Origin: Choristoneura fumiferana
Lineage: Eukaryota > Arthropoda > Insecta > Lepidoptera > Tortricidae
Reading direction: 5' to 3'
Length of the DNA: 64,000 nt
Assembly (NCBI RefSeq): GCF_025370935.1
Contig: NC_133472.1
Coordinates: 33,704,463-33,768,462, forward strand
Part shown: positions 55,701 to 64,000 of the stretch, piece by piece
Layout: every line of letters begins with the position of its first letter
How positions within the stretch are numbered: position 1 is the stretch's first letter
Made by a program: the position numbers and the translations under genes
The notes under the pieces: model-generated
Seen by the model: only the letters and a program-made list of their open reading frames with translations
Told to the model about the DNA's origin: nothing
The model's database searches: none

Positions 55701-58700
55701 TTCCATTTTCACAACTGACTTGTCAACTTCGGACCGACGCTCTGTACTAAAACGGTTCGGCCGATCTCGAGCCATTCTTTTGTTTTCGAATTCTAAATTC
55801 AAATATTTTAAGATGATACTAGTTTTTATTTTTAATAATCACGGGAGGCAAACGACAGAACTTAACCTACATAGTACGAATTCTTTTACAAAAAAGTAAA
55901 CCTACAAGTGCTTATAGTGCTTACTCGTAAGTATATCGTTCGTAACTCGAAACAAAATTTATTTTACAATGCACGTGCTCGGAAAGTGCCTCTTGACGTG
56001 GGTCAACATATCCATAGAAAATTAGTGATTCCTGCACGCATCCACAAGTGTGCAGAAAAGTTGTATGGATTTTACTTTCCGCACTTGTGCGGTATAGTAA
56101 CTTTTTAAATTGCCAAATGATGTCCAAACTATTGTTAAAAAAATAATTCTAAAGAGTCGTTATAGTTAGGCTTTGAACAAATAAGAAAACGTTTGATGCA
56201 ACCAACTGAATATTTACTGATAAGATAATACAGATTAAACGCGACAGAAAAGGGATCATTAATTTTTTTTTCATGTAAACTCGTATTTTAATTCCGTCTA
56301 AAGTTATGAAAAAAAAAAGGAAATAAATTCTTTAGTCCAATTCGGACCGTGCGACGTCAAGCGCGCGCACTCGATAGTTAACCAATGAGCTTCCAGTGCG
56401 CGCGCACGACGTAGCACGAACCAATCATGGTTACCCGTTCGCGCCTGTCATGAAACCCCGCCAAAGTAATGTTCATGAGTTCAGTCCGGTCGTCCGGTGA
56501 ATTAATTTTTGATCAGTAAATTAAAATGAACAGTTCAAATGATGAATTTTTATCTGACTTGACGCCGTCTTATGTCCTCGACGAAGCACAAATTGTCAGT
56601 GACAAACTCAATGCTGAAATACGTGAACTATAATATACATACCTAAGTTAATAAACATCGTAAATTGATAGAATAATCTCCTTCTACACACATGGATATT
56701 ATAACATCTACCGGTACGTCTTATTCTTATTTATTTGCTTTTATCTATTAGAATTAGTGAACCAATTTTGAATTATTTACAGTTCCAAAGCTAAACAATC
56801 TCAGATTTACGGGAACTTTTTGTTAATAGCTGGTAGATTAGATACATAATATAAGGTTCTAAGGAAAAAAAGTGCATACTATATGTGTATTAAAATTTAT
56901 AATAAAATTCCTGCTATATATAAAACATTATCCAATACCGAATTTAAGGCGAAACTGTACAAATTCTTATGTAATGCCTGCTTTTACAGCATTGATGAAT
57001 TTTTAAGCTATAAATTTTGATCTGACATTTAAATACATAAAATTTAGTTTTTTTTGTAATGATGAGTATAATGATAAAAATATAATAATATGACAATTAA
57101 AATTAAGTTCTACCCAATTGTATTCCAAATATACTTGACATGTACCTATGGTTGTTGTCAAATTTAAATGATGACGGCAATTCTATTTGGCACTTTAATC
57201 TACTGTTTTTTTTTTAATATCATATCTTGTAAATTCAAGGGTTAATTCCTTTCTAGACTAATTTTCACATGCCTGATGGCCGAACATATTACGGATCGCT
57301 AATAATACTGTACCTACCTTATGTATATGTACCATATGTTCTGTGAATAAATATTCATTCATTCATTCATTCATTCATAAAAAATGTACTTGATGATAAT
57401 TAACTATTACACGGATTTATTCACGGGTTGCACTGATATTTAGCATTATAGGAGCGTGCAGGAGATAAGGACTAGCCAATATAAGTGTGGAAAATGTTAA
57501 GCAAGAAGGGCTAATAATTAATCATAAAAAATCACGATACTAAAACAAAGTCTCCTTTACCTATCATAAGTAGCTGTAGCTGTTCTAATCTTCTGAGTCA
57601 ATGATTGTTATGAAAGTTGGTTTAATAAAGTGTATACGTTAGCGATTTTGGTTTACCGTGAATGTCGGTATGTATATCTACTGCCTGCTACTGTAGTAAA
57701 AGGAGTATGGCAAATAAATGATGTAGTCACTGCCTCGATTTTTTTCCTCGCTTAATGCATTGTAAAACGTTGTATGATATACGTGCCGAAAGTAGGAAAT
57801 TCCCAACTCGTGCCGGCTCAAAACACTCGCTTCGCTTGTGTTTCAAGTTCTCCGCCACTCGTTGGGAATTGCTTACTTTCCACACTTGTATCATAAATAA
57901 CTATTTTCTTTTACTTTCTCATTTCAATAATAGGAAAAAAGAAGAAAACAGACGAGCTTCGAGCGACATTAACATTCTGGTGGTGCTATACTTTACTTAT
58001 TGAACCCAGTATTTGGTTACAGAAAGCGGGACTAGGAAGCACCATTCTAACCACAGCCACTGGCCATGGCTGATTATAACGCTGGCTGTCACCTTGCTGG
58101 ATGTGATTGCAGTCATAACGTTTGCCAACGATTCCTTCCATACCAAGGTAAACAGAAAAGTTACTGCCAGTTAGTACCACTTCGTGCCGGTTCCGTAGCG
58201 AGAAGGTTGGCGACGACGCCGACGACTCAGGCGCAGAACGAAAATGGTGCCATAGATGCTCCACAAAAGCAGGAAAAAACATGGGACAACTTCTCATAAC
58301 AATTTTGCTGAGGACGCCCATATTTCTAAAACCACAAAACTTATCTATATACTTATCATAAATCAGTAACAGTAGGTGTTTGTACCTACATAGAAATTAT
58401 TTGTGAAAAACTTTCACTAGAGTATTTATTCATTAGTGAATAGAATCTAAAACAAGGGTTTTTAGAATTATTGTTTGTTTGCCGGTTTATATGTTTGATT
58501 TTTTTACTAAAACTACGAGTAAATCATAAATAGAAGCAATCGAGCAGATTAAACATTACTCCCTATTTTCAGTTAATCTTCAACATCATCAACGTAATCG
58601 TCATCGTCAGCCGGAAAACGTTAATTGTTGGACACATGCCTTCTTCACAGCCTTTGAGGGAGAGCTGCCAACATTAATTGTTGGACACGTGCCTCCTTCA

Positions 58701-61700
58701 CAGCCTTTGAGGGAGAGCTGCCAACATTAATTGTTGGACACATGCCTCCTTCACAGCCTTTGAGGGAGAGCTGCCAACATTAATTGTTGGACACGTGCCT
58801 CCTTCACAGCCTTTGAGGGAGAGCTGCCAACATTAATTGTTGGACACGTGCCTCCTTCACAGCCTTTGAGGGAGAGCTGCCAACATTAATTGTTGGACAC
58901 GTGCCTCCTTCACAGCCTTTGAGGGAGAGCTGCCAACATTAATTGTTGGACACGTGCCTCCTTCACAGCCTTTGAGGGAGAGCTGCCAACATTAATTGTT
59001 GGACACGTGCCTCCTTCACAGCCTTTGAGGGAGAGCTGCCAACATTAATTGTTGGACACATGCCTCCTTCACAGCCTTTGAGGGAGAGCTGCCAACATTA
59101 ATTGTTGGACACATGCCTCCTTCACAGCCTTTGAGGGAGAACTGCTAACATTAATTGTTGGACACATGCCTCCTTCACAGCCTTTGAGGGAGAGCTGCCA
59201 ACATGAATGGGCGCTGGTTTTCTCTATTCCTCTATCACCAGCGGCCTTCCGACGCTCTGTTTTTATTTGTGGTCTGTTCGTTTGTACAAATGTTTTGGTT
59301 GTTAACAGACGCTGGAACAAATAATGCAGTACATTAACGGAAGTGCCAGTGGAATAGGCAACACGATTATATGGACCGAATGGGCTGCCTGGCTGATGGT
59401 TTTGATTTATTCAAGATTTGTCGTACTTTTATTGGTCAATGCCTTTCTTATGGTTTATGCGGTTGTAGATTGTACTCGATTCCGGTCCTCGGCAACATCG
59501 TCAGTAAGTAGACCGACCCAAAAATAGGGTATGTAGTGGAGCGTTTCTTTGATGTCGTATGTTGTTGCCACGTTCCATCATCCATGTCTTTCGCATTGTT
59601 AAGCTTCCTTTTGTCGTGTTGTGTGATTCTGTTTTTCTTAGGTAATACGTTGAAGGCATTGGTGTTCCGATCAATCACTCGGGCTGTTAGTCCTCCTGTC
59701 ATTATTAGGTGCTTATCCTGCCAAATTCATTTCGAATGTAGTCAAAAGAGTAATATATACAAAAAAAAACTGATATTGATTTACAGATATATGACTTTTC
59801 TTTGTATTACTACGAGTATTAATTAGGTGTTTCGGTCTTTGGTTGTGGTGTCTCCTCTTTTATACAAAGGATACTTTAAAAATATACCCTTATCCCAAGC
59901 CAGGTGTTTCCAAACCATGCATTTTAACTTAACCTACTCGTATTGTAATATCATAATTATAAATACAAATTTTTACCTAATTATTTTGACTTGAGCACCG
60001 AGATTTATTACGAAGCTTATGCGCTGCGATTTAAAAAGTTTGGGAATCCTAAGCTATGTAGGTACTCGTGTTATATTGTATGTTTTGTAATGGGTATTAT
60101 TAAGTTATGTGTATGTGACACCATATGTACCTACTTGCAGCCCGTGAGATCTAAAAAATTGTAACGGTAACGAGGACTTTTAACATCGGTGTATATTCAC
60201 AACAATAATAAAAGTGTGAACCGTGTTCCCGACGTAAACTGAAAGTTTCATTGAGATCTCATCCGCTGAATGGGAATTCACTTCCATGGATGTCACTACC
60301 GTGGTTGCTTTCTATTTCGAGAAAGTGGTACTTACTTAATGATATGATGGATTCACAAATAATTTATGGTACGGGAACTTACATCGTAATATTAACTTTT
60401 TTTAACCATTTCGACGCCAACGACTCATATATATATATATATACCGCAACGACCTATATTTACTTTTCCATTACTTCAATGCAAAAGCAACTTTCGTTCA
60501 ATTGTGTTAAGGTTCAATTATATCATTGTAATATGGAAGCCTGCGCGTATGGGTGATGTCTTTTGTGTTTGACGTGGCGGCGAAAAGGTTAATATTACAA
60601 AGAGTTGTTACTTCCACAGCAGTGACATCCATGGAAGTGACTGTGTGTGTGTGTCATAAAGGTGTGTGTAGAAAAATGAGAAGTACCCGAATACTTTTAC
60701 GCTCCCATCACGCTCCCACTGTTAACAATGTCAATATTTAGAAACCATGTCGGTACTTCGACATGCACGTGGGTGCGTAACGATCGACATAAAAACTATT
60801 GATATATTTTCACTGGATATAACGATTAAATGAAAATGAAAATTTTATTATTACATACAAGGAGATAATGCACTTTTGATATAACAACTATTAATGTAAC
60901 AGTCATAATATAACATACATGGGATTTAACTTTGTTCGATATAAAGCTCAGTTGGTATAATGTACTATTGGCATAATCTGGAATACTTACTACTATTATT
61001 TCTTACCTATTTTACTCTAAGGCAGGTACCTGGTATCGGTGCGTAACGAAGGATATAATAACAATTGATATAGGTAATGCAATTTATCTTAAAAACCACA
61101 CTTATTTATATTGTTATTAATTCGATTTGATGTACTTTCGGTAAAGTTAGTTTAAGACGACGAGCCAAGCGAGGAGTGTTAGGTGGAACTGTGGCCTTAC
61201 AGCGCGCGAGCCGAGCGAGCGAAGCGAACGTGCCGCGGCAGCGGCCGGCGAAGCTCCAGAACCGACTCTTTTGTATAAGTAATACTATAGTTTTTTATTA
61301 ATAAAACAAAAATAAGTGCATATATATTCCTTCTAAACAGATTGCAACCGAAAAAAAATATATCTAACAAAACATTATACGACTAATACCTACTTATATC
61401 CAATATACATACATTACATCTATTAAACGTTATATCAAAAATGTATTATACTATTTGAACATTATACGCCATGAAATTATACTGTTAGTTGTTATACCAA
61501 AAGTTTATTATGTCCCTTGAGTGTCCAATGAAATTATATTAAATGTTGTCATATTCAGTGAAAATATATCAAAAGTTGTTATACCAATCATTACACACCC
61601 ATGTGTAATCTACAAAACTTACACCCTTTCTGTAGTCTCTGAATTTTGGATGTTAATGTGATAGTAAACTACTACGTATATCTACTTCTACGAAGTATTG

Positions 61701-63383
61701 TAGTAGTTTAGGTTAACTAGATTCTAACCTATGCTTTTCCCAATATCTATTTCTATATGGTCGGGGGACACGAGTCACTAGACGAAAAATGTAATTATAT
61801 TATACACGATGATTTTTATCGGTGATTAGGAGTTCAAAATATTAATAATTAGTTAAACATTAATACAACTAATACTATTGTTAAAACTATGCACCACTGG
61901 ATATAGGACATCTTACATTACCGTAAAAAACCAGTCAAAGACGTAAAAGGTTTAGATGGCTTACTTAAATGTATGTTACAGTGCCAGTAAAATTGTGTAT
62001 TTTTTTAAGTTTAATATTATTATTTTAGGAAATAGAGCGTAATCAAGTCACTTCTTTCGAAGCGAATAGTGATGACAAGGAAAGTGATGAGGTGACAACC
62101 CGTTCCCCAAGCGTAGAGGTGGCCAGAATCCCAAGACCCGGACTTAGTCAATCATTTCGAACCATGAAGAACTTCTTGTTCAACAGGACTGCTTCCCCAC
62201 AAGCCGGCTCTACTAATTCAATCAACGGAGGGCGGTGAGTTGCAATTCTAAAAAGGAGTCCGTGTTTGAATAGAAAGGTGTCCTTTTCATCAAATGTTGA
62301 CTGTAATTTTTGAAATACGTGCGCATATGACAAGTACCTACTCGTATTATTCTCTTTACTTTCAACTTCCTTTTTCTTAGCTATCTTTTTTTTTGTTTGA
62401 GGTATATTTTTTTCCTAAAACCCCATTTAGGTACTTACGGTATTAGCCTTATTCAGTGCATAAACTATTATGTAACGAAAATGAGCAGCTATAGTGTTAA
62501 TAACATTAAGAACCTGCAGGTAATAATATTTTCAGCACCCGTAACCGCGCCGTAAATTTCCCGGAAGAGATTGAAATGACGCCAACTTTCGAGAACTTGA
62601 TAGTGGAGCAGCATCGACGCTTACACACGGCAATAATCGACACATCGGGGCGGCGCAGTCCGGGCCAGGGCTCTCGGCTCACTCGCACTCTGTCCTTCAA
62701 TAACTTGCCGGAAACATCGCGCGGGTAAGTTTTACTCTGTGGCTATCTACAATTAAATCTCGCTAGTCCAAAACTTCAGTACACCGACACATTTTACTGG
62801 ATGTTTTTTAATTAATCCGGAAGAATATACCAGTAGGTGTTAATTTGACTGAACACCCTTTACCTAAACGTTTACAGGATTTCTTAACTTCGTTTGACAA
62901 TTTTTTCCGTAGGAATTGGTCTATGTTTAAGGTGTAATTTCTGATAAAAACCACAGGGTTGTTAAGCAAACTAACCCAAACATCTGCTGAAACATATACT
63001 GCGGACGGAGTATATAATTTATACTCTAGCGTCCACGTCTCCTCCGCTCCCAGCTCTCTCATCGTCAACATGATTACCTCAACATTATCTAAACAATCTC
63101 GTAATGCGAAAATTGCTATGATCCTGGAACCTGCTGGTTTTGATAGCTACTTATTTAGTATCAGGTAGACCTCTGAACTCTACCTACAACGTTGCGAATA
63201 ATAATTCTTTAATCGTTTAAATACGTAGACGTCGAGGTACAGCCGTAGAGCTGCAGGGCCAAATGCCATGGTCTTACATGCCTGCTCCTGCCAATCGGAT
63301 GAGGGATCAGCTGCCTCCGGATGAAGACCTTCCACCTGTTCCATTGCCGGATTACACTGCGATACAGTCAGCTAGAAAGGCAT
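43704..63383 (+). CDS. Four-pass membrane protein with long cytoplasmic tail, eight exons, 3' end outside window
   Basis: Exons 43704-43754, 50769-50886, 54078-54251, 58023-58147, 59309-59503, 62029-62234, 62536-62724 and 63229-63383 join without any frame break to 404 residues; the last donor leaves phase 1, so more follows. The start ATG has a good context (CCAAAATGCC). Hydrophobic segments lie at about 7-34, 93-114, 130-149 and 182-208. Sequons NDS (150) and NGS (166) fall in the loop between segments 3 and 4, and the loop between 2 and 3 is basic (KSGTRKHHSNHSHW). This fits cytosolic N and C ends with two outer loops. The tail (210 onward) is acidic then Ser/Arg/Pro-rich, ending near DLPPVPLPDYTAIQSARK. 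I do not recognise the family; insect tetraspan septate-junction proteins have a similar layout, but that is only a topological comparison. Confidence 0.8.
43970..44182 (-). repeat. Inverted partial copy of the 32871 repeat
   Basis: It reads back from cctattttgggcgtgtccga with ggctacggaacc, and matches the left third of 32871-33504 on the opposite strand. Confidence 0.65.
44510..45065. repeat. Quasi-repeat island, words 'aaaatacc' and 'ggtattttga'
   Basis: The left half repeats aatacc, caaaat and aaatgcc at irregular spacing; the right half carries the complements (ggtattttga, ggcattatgag, ggccattttaagg). Between them lies a short GC-richer core, accgtcgcggcagaaaaagg. The layout is a diverged foldback without a fixed period. 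Confidence 0.5.
46195..46380 (+). repeat. Lepidopteran repeat fragment 'ggcctcctctcacaatgagg'
   Basis: It contains gcgttattttcaacgcaggc, cccagtgtg and tttcttcacgatagtttcct followed by cgaaaaacacgtg, a phrase typical of a widespread lepidopteran retroelement end. Confidence 0.5.
46816..47005 (-). mobile_element. LINE 3' tail fragment, inverted relative to 31030
   Basis: Read on the minus strand it has accacccccgtgggtacc, gatgggcagcagcgtttt and gggtggcgagtattgg-like blocks matching the start of 31030-31334. It lacks the (ATG)n end. Confidence 0.55.
47550..47800 (+). pseudogene. C-terminal remnant of a LINE reverse transcriptase ORF
   Basis: The translated phrase SSRLIDTSGDPRAGTYLSQR followed by IALAVQRGKMRPASWELC resembles the end of a lepidopteran non-LTR retrotransposon ORF2, where RRLV..SGD.RAG.YL.QR and IQRGNAASVLGT are usual. 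The upstream RT is absent. An A/T-rich 3' UTR follows. Confidence 0.6.
49478..49715 (-). repeat. Lepidopteran dispersed repeat, 'cccgcggcttcgctcgcg' type, inverted
   Basis: It starts cactaatattaattataatt and ends gaacgaggtcgcgtgcaaca, the complement of the layout at 44290-44515. Confidence 0.5.
50769..50886 (+). CDS. Exon 2 of four-pass membrane gene
   Basis: A TTGTTTCAG acceptor and an A|GTAAGT donor bound 39 codons plus one base, IQAAFQTVYASFALAQYFCV and onward. It completes segment 1 and begins outer loop 1, which has a further hydrophobic stretch (PLLIFIRILYF). Confidence 0.8.
52172..53156. mobile_element. Foldback element of about 1 kb with a MITE exactly at its centre
   Basis: The left arm (from about 52172, aaaagctgcacatgatgtta) and right arm (to 53156, caccatgtgcagctttt) pair over about 340 bp, with matching blocks such as aacgattgatct / agatcaatcgtt and gggcttactaagccgattct / agaatcggcttagtaagccc. 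The centre (52668-52808) is a copy of the 'tttcaccatccattgatta' MITE. The left arm has about 120 bp absent from the right. No coding frame is present. Confidence 0.75.
52668..52808. mobile_element. Palindromic MITE 'gtttcaccatccattgatta', copy 2
   Basis: ggggctgtttcaccatccat and its mirror form the ends, with the same tatttgttttgttcga loop as 31719-31867. Its flanks aaaataaaatacaaa and tttgtattttatttt are also complementary. Confidence 0.8.
53211..53530. mobile_element. TIR element, partial inverted copy of 12140-12605
   Basis: It starts cagcatttttgatacaacct, contains gtgacagctgtcac, and ends near gtagttaattcaagtg. One terminal repeat is missing. Confidence 0.6.
53969..54056. repeat. Palindrome next to exon 3 acceptor
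   Basis: tgaactaaaataatttcctt plus gctcacccgcgacctt is mirrored as aaggtcgcgggtgagc and onward to tttagttca. Arms are about 36 bp and the spacer about 16 bp. It ends 21 bases before the exon at 54078, where a branch point would be expected. Confidence 0.8.
54078..54251 (+). CDS. Exon 3 of four-pass membrane gene
   Basis: A TTTTATAG acceptor (phase 1 in) and an A|GTATGT donor (phase 1 out) bound outer loop 1 (CGARVNIGESIEELADQAFV) and segment 2 (IINCISLGLSALWVVGSILI). A palindrome ends 21 bases before the exon. Confidence 0.82.
54545..54675 (+). repeat. Quasi-repeat remnant, word 'aataaccaggt'
   Basis: After ggccctccggggcctcacgt the words aaaatgtccaggt, gtagaataaccaag, aaaataaccaggtagtag and aatataaccaggtag follow one another without fixed period. 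The run stops at the mariner end, so it looks like one half of an island cut by that insertion. Confidence 0.4.
54740..55778 (-). pseudogene. Mariner transposase pseudogene (Tc1/mariner, D34D type)
   Basis: Read on the minus strand, pieces of a mariner transposase follow in order: an N-terminal region (MEISKENLRALIF, then RHREGRPKTAVTQENIDAVR), a linker ending in a stop (GVKKLISR*), the first catalytic Asp (IISGDESWIYAYD), the second (VLHHDNASSHTAW) and the third region (HPPYSPDLSPNNFFTFPKIK), ending TAA at 54740. The third catalytic Asp, 34 residues after the second, is Asn here. At least two stops and several frameshifts break the gene, so it is inactive. The left terminal repeat may start near 54674 (acgaggttgccttttaag); the right end is unclear. 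Confidence 0.85.
56526..56633 (+). CDS. Short open frame near CCAAT-rich sequence, probable transposon relic
   Basis: The 35-codon frame reads MNSSNDEFLSDLTPSYVLDE and then ends EIREL. Upstream lie GC-rich blocks with ttaaccaatgagc and gaaccaatcatgg. It could be the start of a lost transposase or chance. I recognise no family. Confidence 0.2.
   Translation: MNSSNDEFLSDLTPSYVLDEAQIVSDKLNAEIREL
56870..57385 (+). pseudogene. LINE 3' end: last codons of reverse transcriptase ORF and 3' UTR
   Basis: From about 56871 to the TGA at 57020 the frame reads IKIYNKIPAIYKTLSNTEFK and then FLCNACFYSIDEFLSYKF, typical of the end of jockey- or CR1-like ORF2 proteins. An A/T-rich 3' UTR ends in a gtgaataaatattcattc tail made of (ATTC)n. 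The 5' part is missing, as expected for target-primed truncation. Confidence 0.7.
57773..57895. mobile_element. Palindromic MITE 'tatgatatacgtgccgaaag'
   Basis: Arms tgccgaaagtaggaaattcc and ggaattgcttactttccaca pair around a loop with aaaacactcgcttcgcttgt. It lies 130 bp upstream of exon 4. Confidence 0.65.
58023..58147 (+). CDS. Exon 4 of four-pass membrane gene
   Basis: A TTGGTTACAG acceptor and an AAG|GTAAAC donor bound 41 codons with a two-base start. It encodes the His-rich inner loop and segment 3 (WLIITLAVTLLDVIAVITFA). Confidence 0.82.
58621..59203 (+). repeat. Minisatellite, 11 tandem copies of 53 bp
   Basis: Each unit starts ttaattgttggacac(g/a)tgcc and continues cacagcctttgagggagagc. 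Units begin at 58621 and every 53 bases to 59151, with very few differences. Copies 2 and 4-8 carry CACGTG; copies 1, 3 and 9-11 carry CACATG. The array lies in intron 4, about 105 bp before exon 5. Since 53 is not a multiple of three it is not a coding repeat. Confidence 0.95.
59309..59503 (+). CDS. Exon 5 of four-pass membrane gene
   Basis: A TTGTTAACAG acceptor and a TCA|GTAAGT donor bound 65 codons in phase 0: outer loop 2 (QIMQYINGSASGIGN) and segment 4 (WLMVLIYSRFVVLLLVNAFL). The minisatellite ends about 105 bases upstream. Confidence 0.85.
59504..62028. other. Intron 5 of four-pass membrane gene
   Basis: Apart from the quasi-repeat element at 60771-61600 and a short (TA)n at 60427-60441 it shows AT-rich sequence without a convincing exon. 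Confidence 0.5.
60771..61600. mobile_element. Quasi-repeat island with imperfect TIRs, word 'gatataac'
   Basis: The left end gggtgcgtaacgatcgacat and the complement of the right end, gggtgtgtaatgattggtat, agree, and both continue to gatatattttcactg. The left half repeats gatataac or gtataat; the right half repeats gttatatc or attatac. The centre (about 61155-61262) is GC-rich, with gccgcggcagcggccggcg. No coding frame is present. Confidence 0.6.
62029..62234 (+). CDS. Exon 6 of four-pass membrane gene (cytoplasmic tail)
   Basis: A TATTATTTTAG acceptor and a CG|GTGAGT donor bound 68 codons plus two bases, including NSDDKESDEVTTRSPSVEVA and SFRTMKNFLFNRTASP. It is hydrophilic, with many Ser and Thr that could be phosphorylated. 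Confidence 0.82.
62536..62724 (+). CDS. Exon 7 of four-pass membrane gene (cytoplasmic tail)
   Basis: An ATTTTCAG acceptor completes Arg; 62 codons follow (VNFPEEIEMTPTFENLIVEQ, then SGRRSPGQGSRLTRTLSF) to a GG|GTAAGT donor. RTLSF resembles a basophilic kinase site, which is inference only. Confidence 0.82.
63229..63383 (+). CDS. Exon 8 of four-pass membrane gene (cytoplasmic tail)
   Basis: A TACGTAG acceptor has a weak pyrimidine tract but keeps the frame. Fifty-one codons (TAVELQGQMPWSYMPAPANR, then LPPDEDLPPVPLPDY) end at T|GTAAGT in phase 1. The Pro-rich end could bind SH3 or WW domains. No stop was reached, so a later exon lies beyond the window or was missed in its last 600 bases. Confidence 0.75.
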
Positions 63384-63950
63384 GTAAGTGAAACTGTGCG
63401 GTTCATTATGTTATAGTTTTTCGTAAGACTAGCTCTTTAATAGCTCAGGCATTAGTTCAGGCCTTAAACAACATAATAGTTAATATTTTAAGCGAGCGAT
63501 TTAATAGTAATAGGGCATATTAAGCAAAGCACTGCGCAGGGGGCGACACTAGTGCAAACCTTCATAAACAACGTCCAGTTCTCTTTATATTTTGTCGCCA
63601 TGATAGATCATGACCAAAGAGTAAGTAGGTATTAGTACTTACTTATAGAAATCATGATATATTTATTAGTAACAAAATAACATGATATTTACATCGATAG
63701 TAACGATAAAGCTATATTTCCAACATTATTGTAACAATATGATATTATGGCATTTAAGATACTCAAAAAAACTGTTTACTGTTTTGATCTAGTGCTGCAC
63801 TCTGACGGCAGAAAATTGCAGTAATATTCCCTATTGATGATGTTCTTGTAATATTTATGAGTCCTTTGTTTACATGTCTTTCCTAGCAGCAAGTACTTAC
63901 CACAAGCAATTAATCTAGTAAGTTTCCCGTACATAGGTAGTATGAATTGA

Positions 63951-64000
63951 TACAGTCACCCGCATTAATATCTGCCACAAAAATATCCGACACATCCTTG
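63951..64000. mobile_element. Palindromic MITE 'gtacagtcaccagcattaat', cut by window edge
   Basis: tacagtcacccgcattaata followed by tctgccacaaaaatatc matches the left arm of 30297-30433. Confidence 0.65.

Larger units (their letters stand above)
54252..58022. other. Intron 3 of four-pass membrane gene
   Basis: The intron contains the quasi-repeat remnant (54545-54675), the mariner pseudogene, a short frame at 56526, a LINE tail and a MITE, all listed separately. Confidence 0.55.

Noticed and set aside
58621..59203. Possible CRISPR-like array of regular repeats
   Set aside because: Units are contiguous 53 bp copies without variable spacers, lie in a eukaryotic intron and have no cas genes. 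It is a minisatellite.

Overview
The window looks like nuclear DNA of a moth or butterfly (Lepidoptera). It is AT-rich, its genes have many small exons with GT-AG introns, and it is packed with repeat types I know from lepidopteran genomes: foldback MITEs, 'ggccaagtgcgagtcgg...ggttccgta' repeats, 'cccgcggcttcgctcgcg' repeats and decayed LINE tails. This assignment is inference from remembered families; I cannot name a species. I see no bacterial features, tRNA, rRNA or CRISPR array.

Four host gene models can be supported, mostly because reading frames and splice phases match across exons. (1) Minus strand, 17528 down past base 1: an unrecognised gene with one hydrophobic segment, three exons seen, the last two separated by a 15.8 kb intron full of transposons. 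(2) Minus strand, 23680-20817: a complete three-exon gene for a Tamalin/GRASP-type PDZ scaffold protein of 627 residues. (3) Minus strand, 30040-26381: the 3' part of an unrecognised gene whose product carries four N-glycosylation sequons; its last junction is uncertain. (4) Plus strand, 43704-63383 and beyond: eight phase-matched exons of a four-pass membrane protein with a long cytoplasmic tail.

The rest is intron and intergenic DNA built from mobile elements. The clearest is a 5,078 bp BEL/Pao LTR retrotransposon (6389-11466) with 5 bp target duplications, near-identical LTRs, a 1,090-codon Gag-Pol frame, altered protease and reverse transcriptase active sites and a deletion removing RNase H and most of integrase. 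It sits inside the terminal inverted repeat of an older DNA element (5160-11499). Other elements are a dead mariner transposase (54740-55778), several LINE 3' ends, many palindromic MITEs, a 1 kb foldback with a second palindrome exactly in its centre (52172-53156), and an 11-copy 53 bp minisatellite just upstream of exon 5 of gene 4.

No complete undescribed biological system is evident. The most unusual pattern is a set of repeat islands (26836-28296, 44510-45065, 54545-54675, 60771-61600) in which one short word recurs at irregular spacing, in opposite orientations in the two halves, with a different word in each island. Two of them share a GC-rich CGCGGCAG core, and two have clear terminal inverted repeats.
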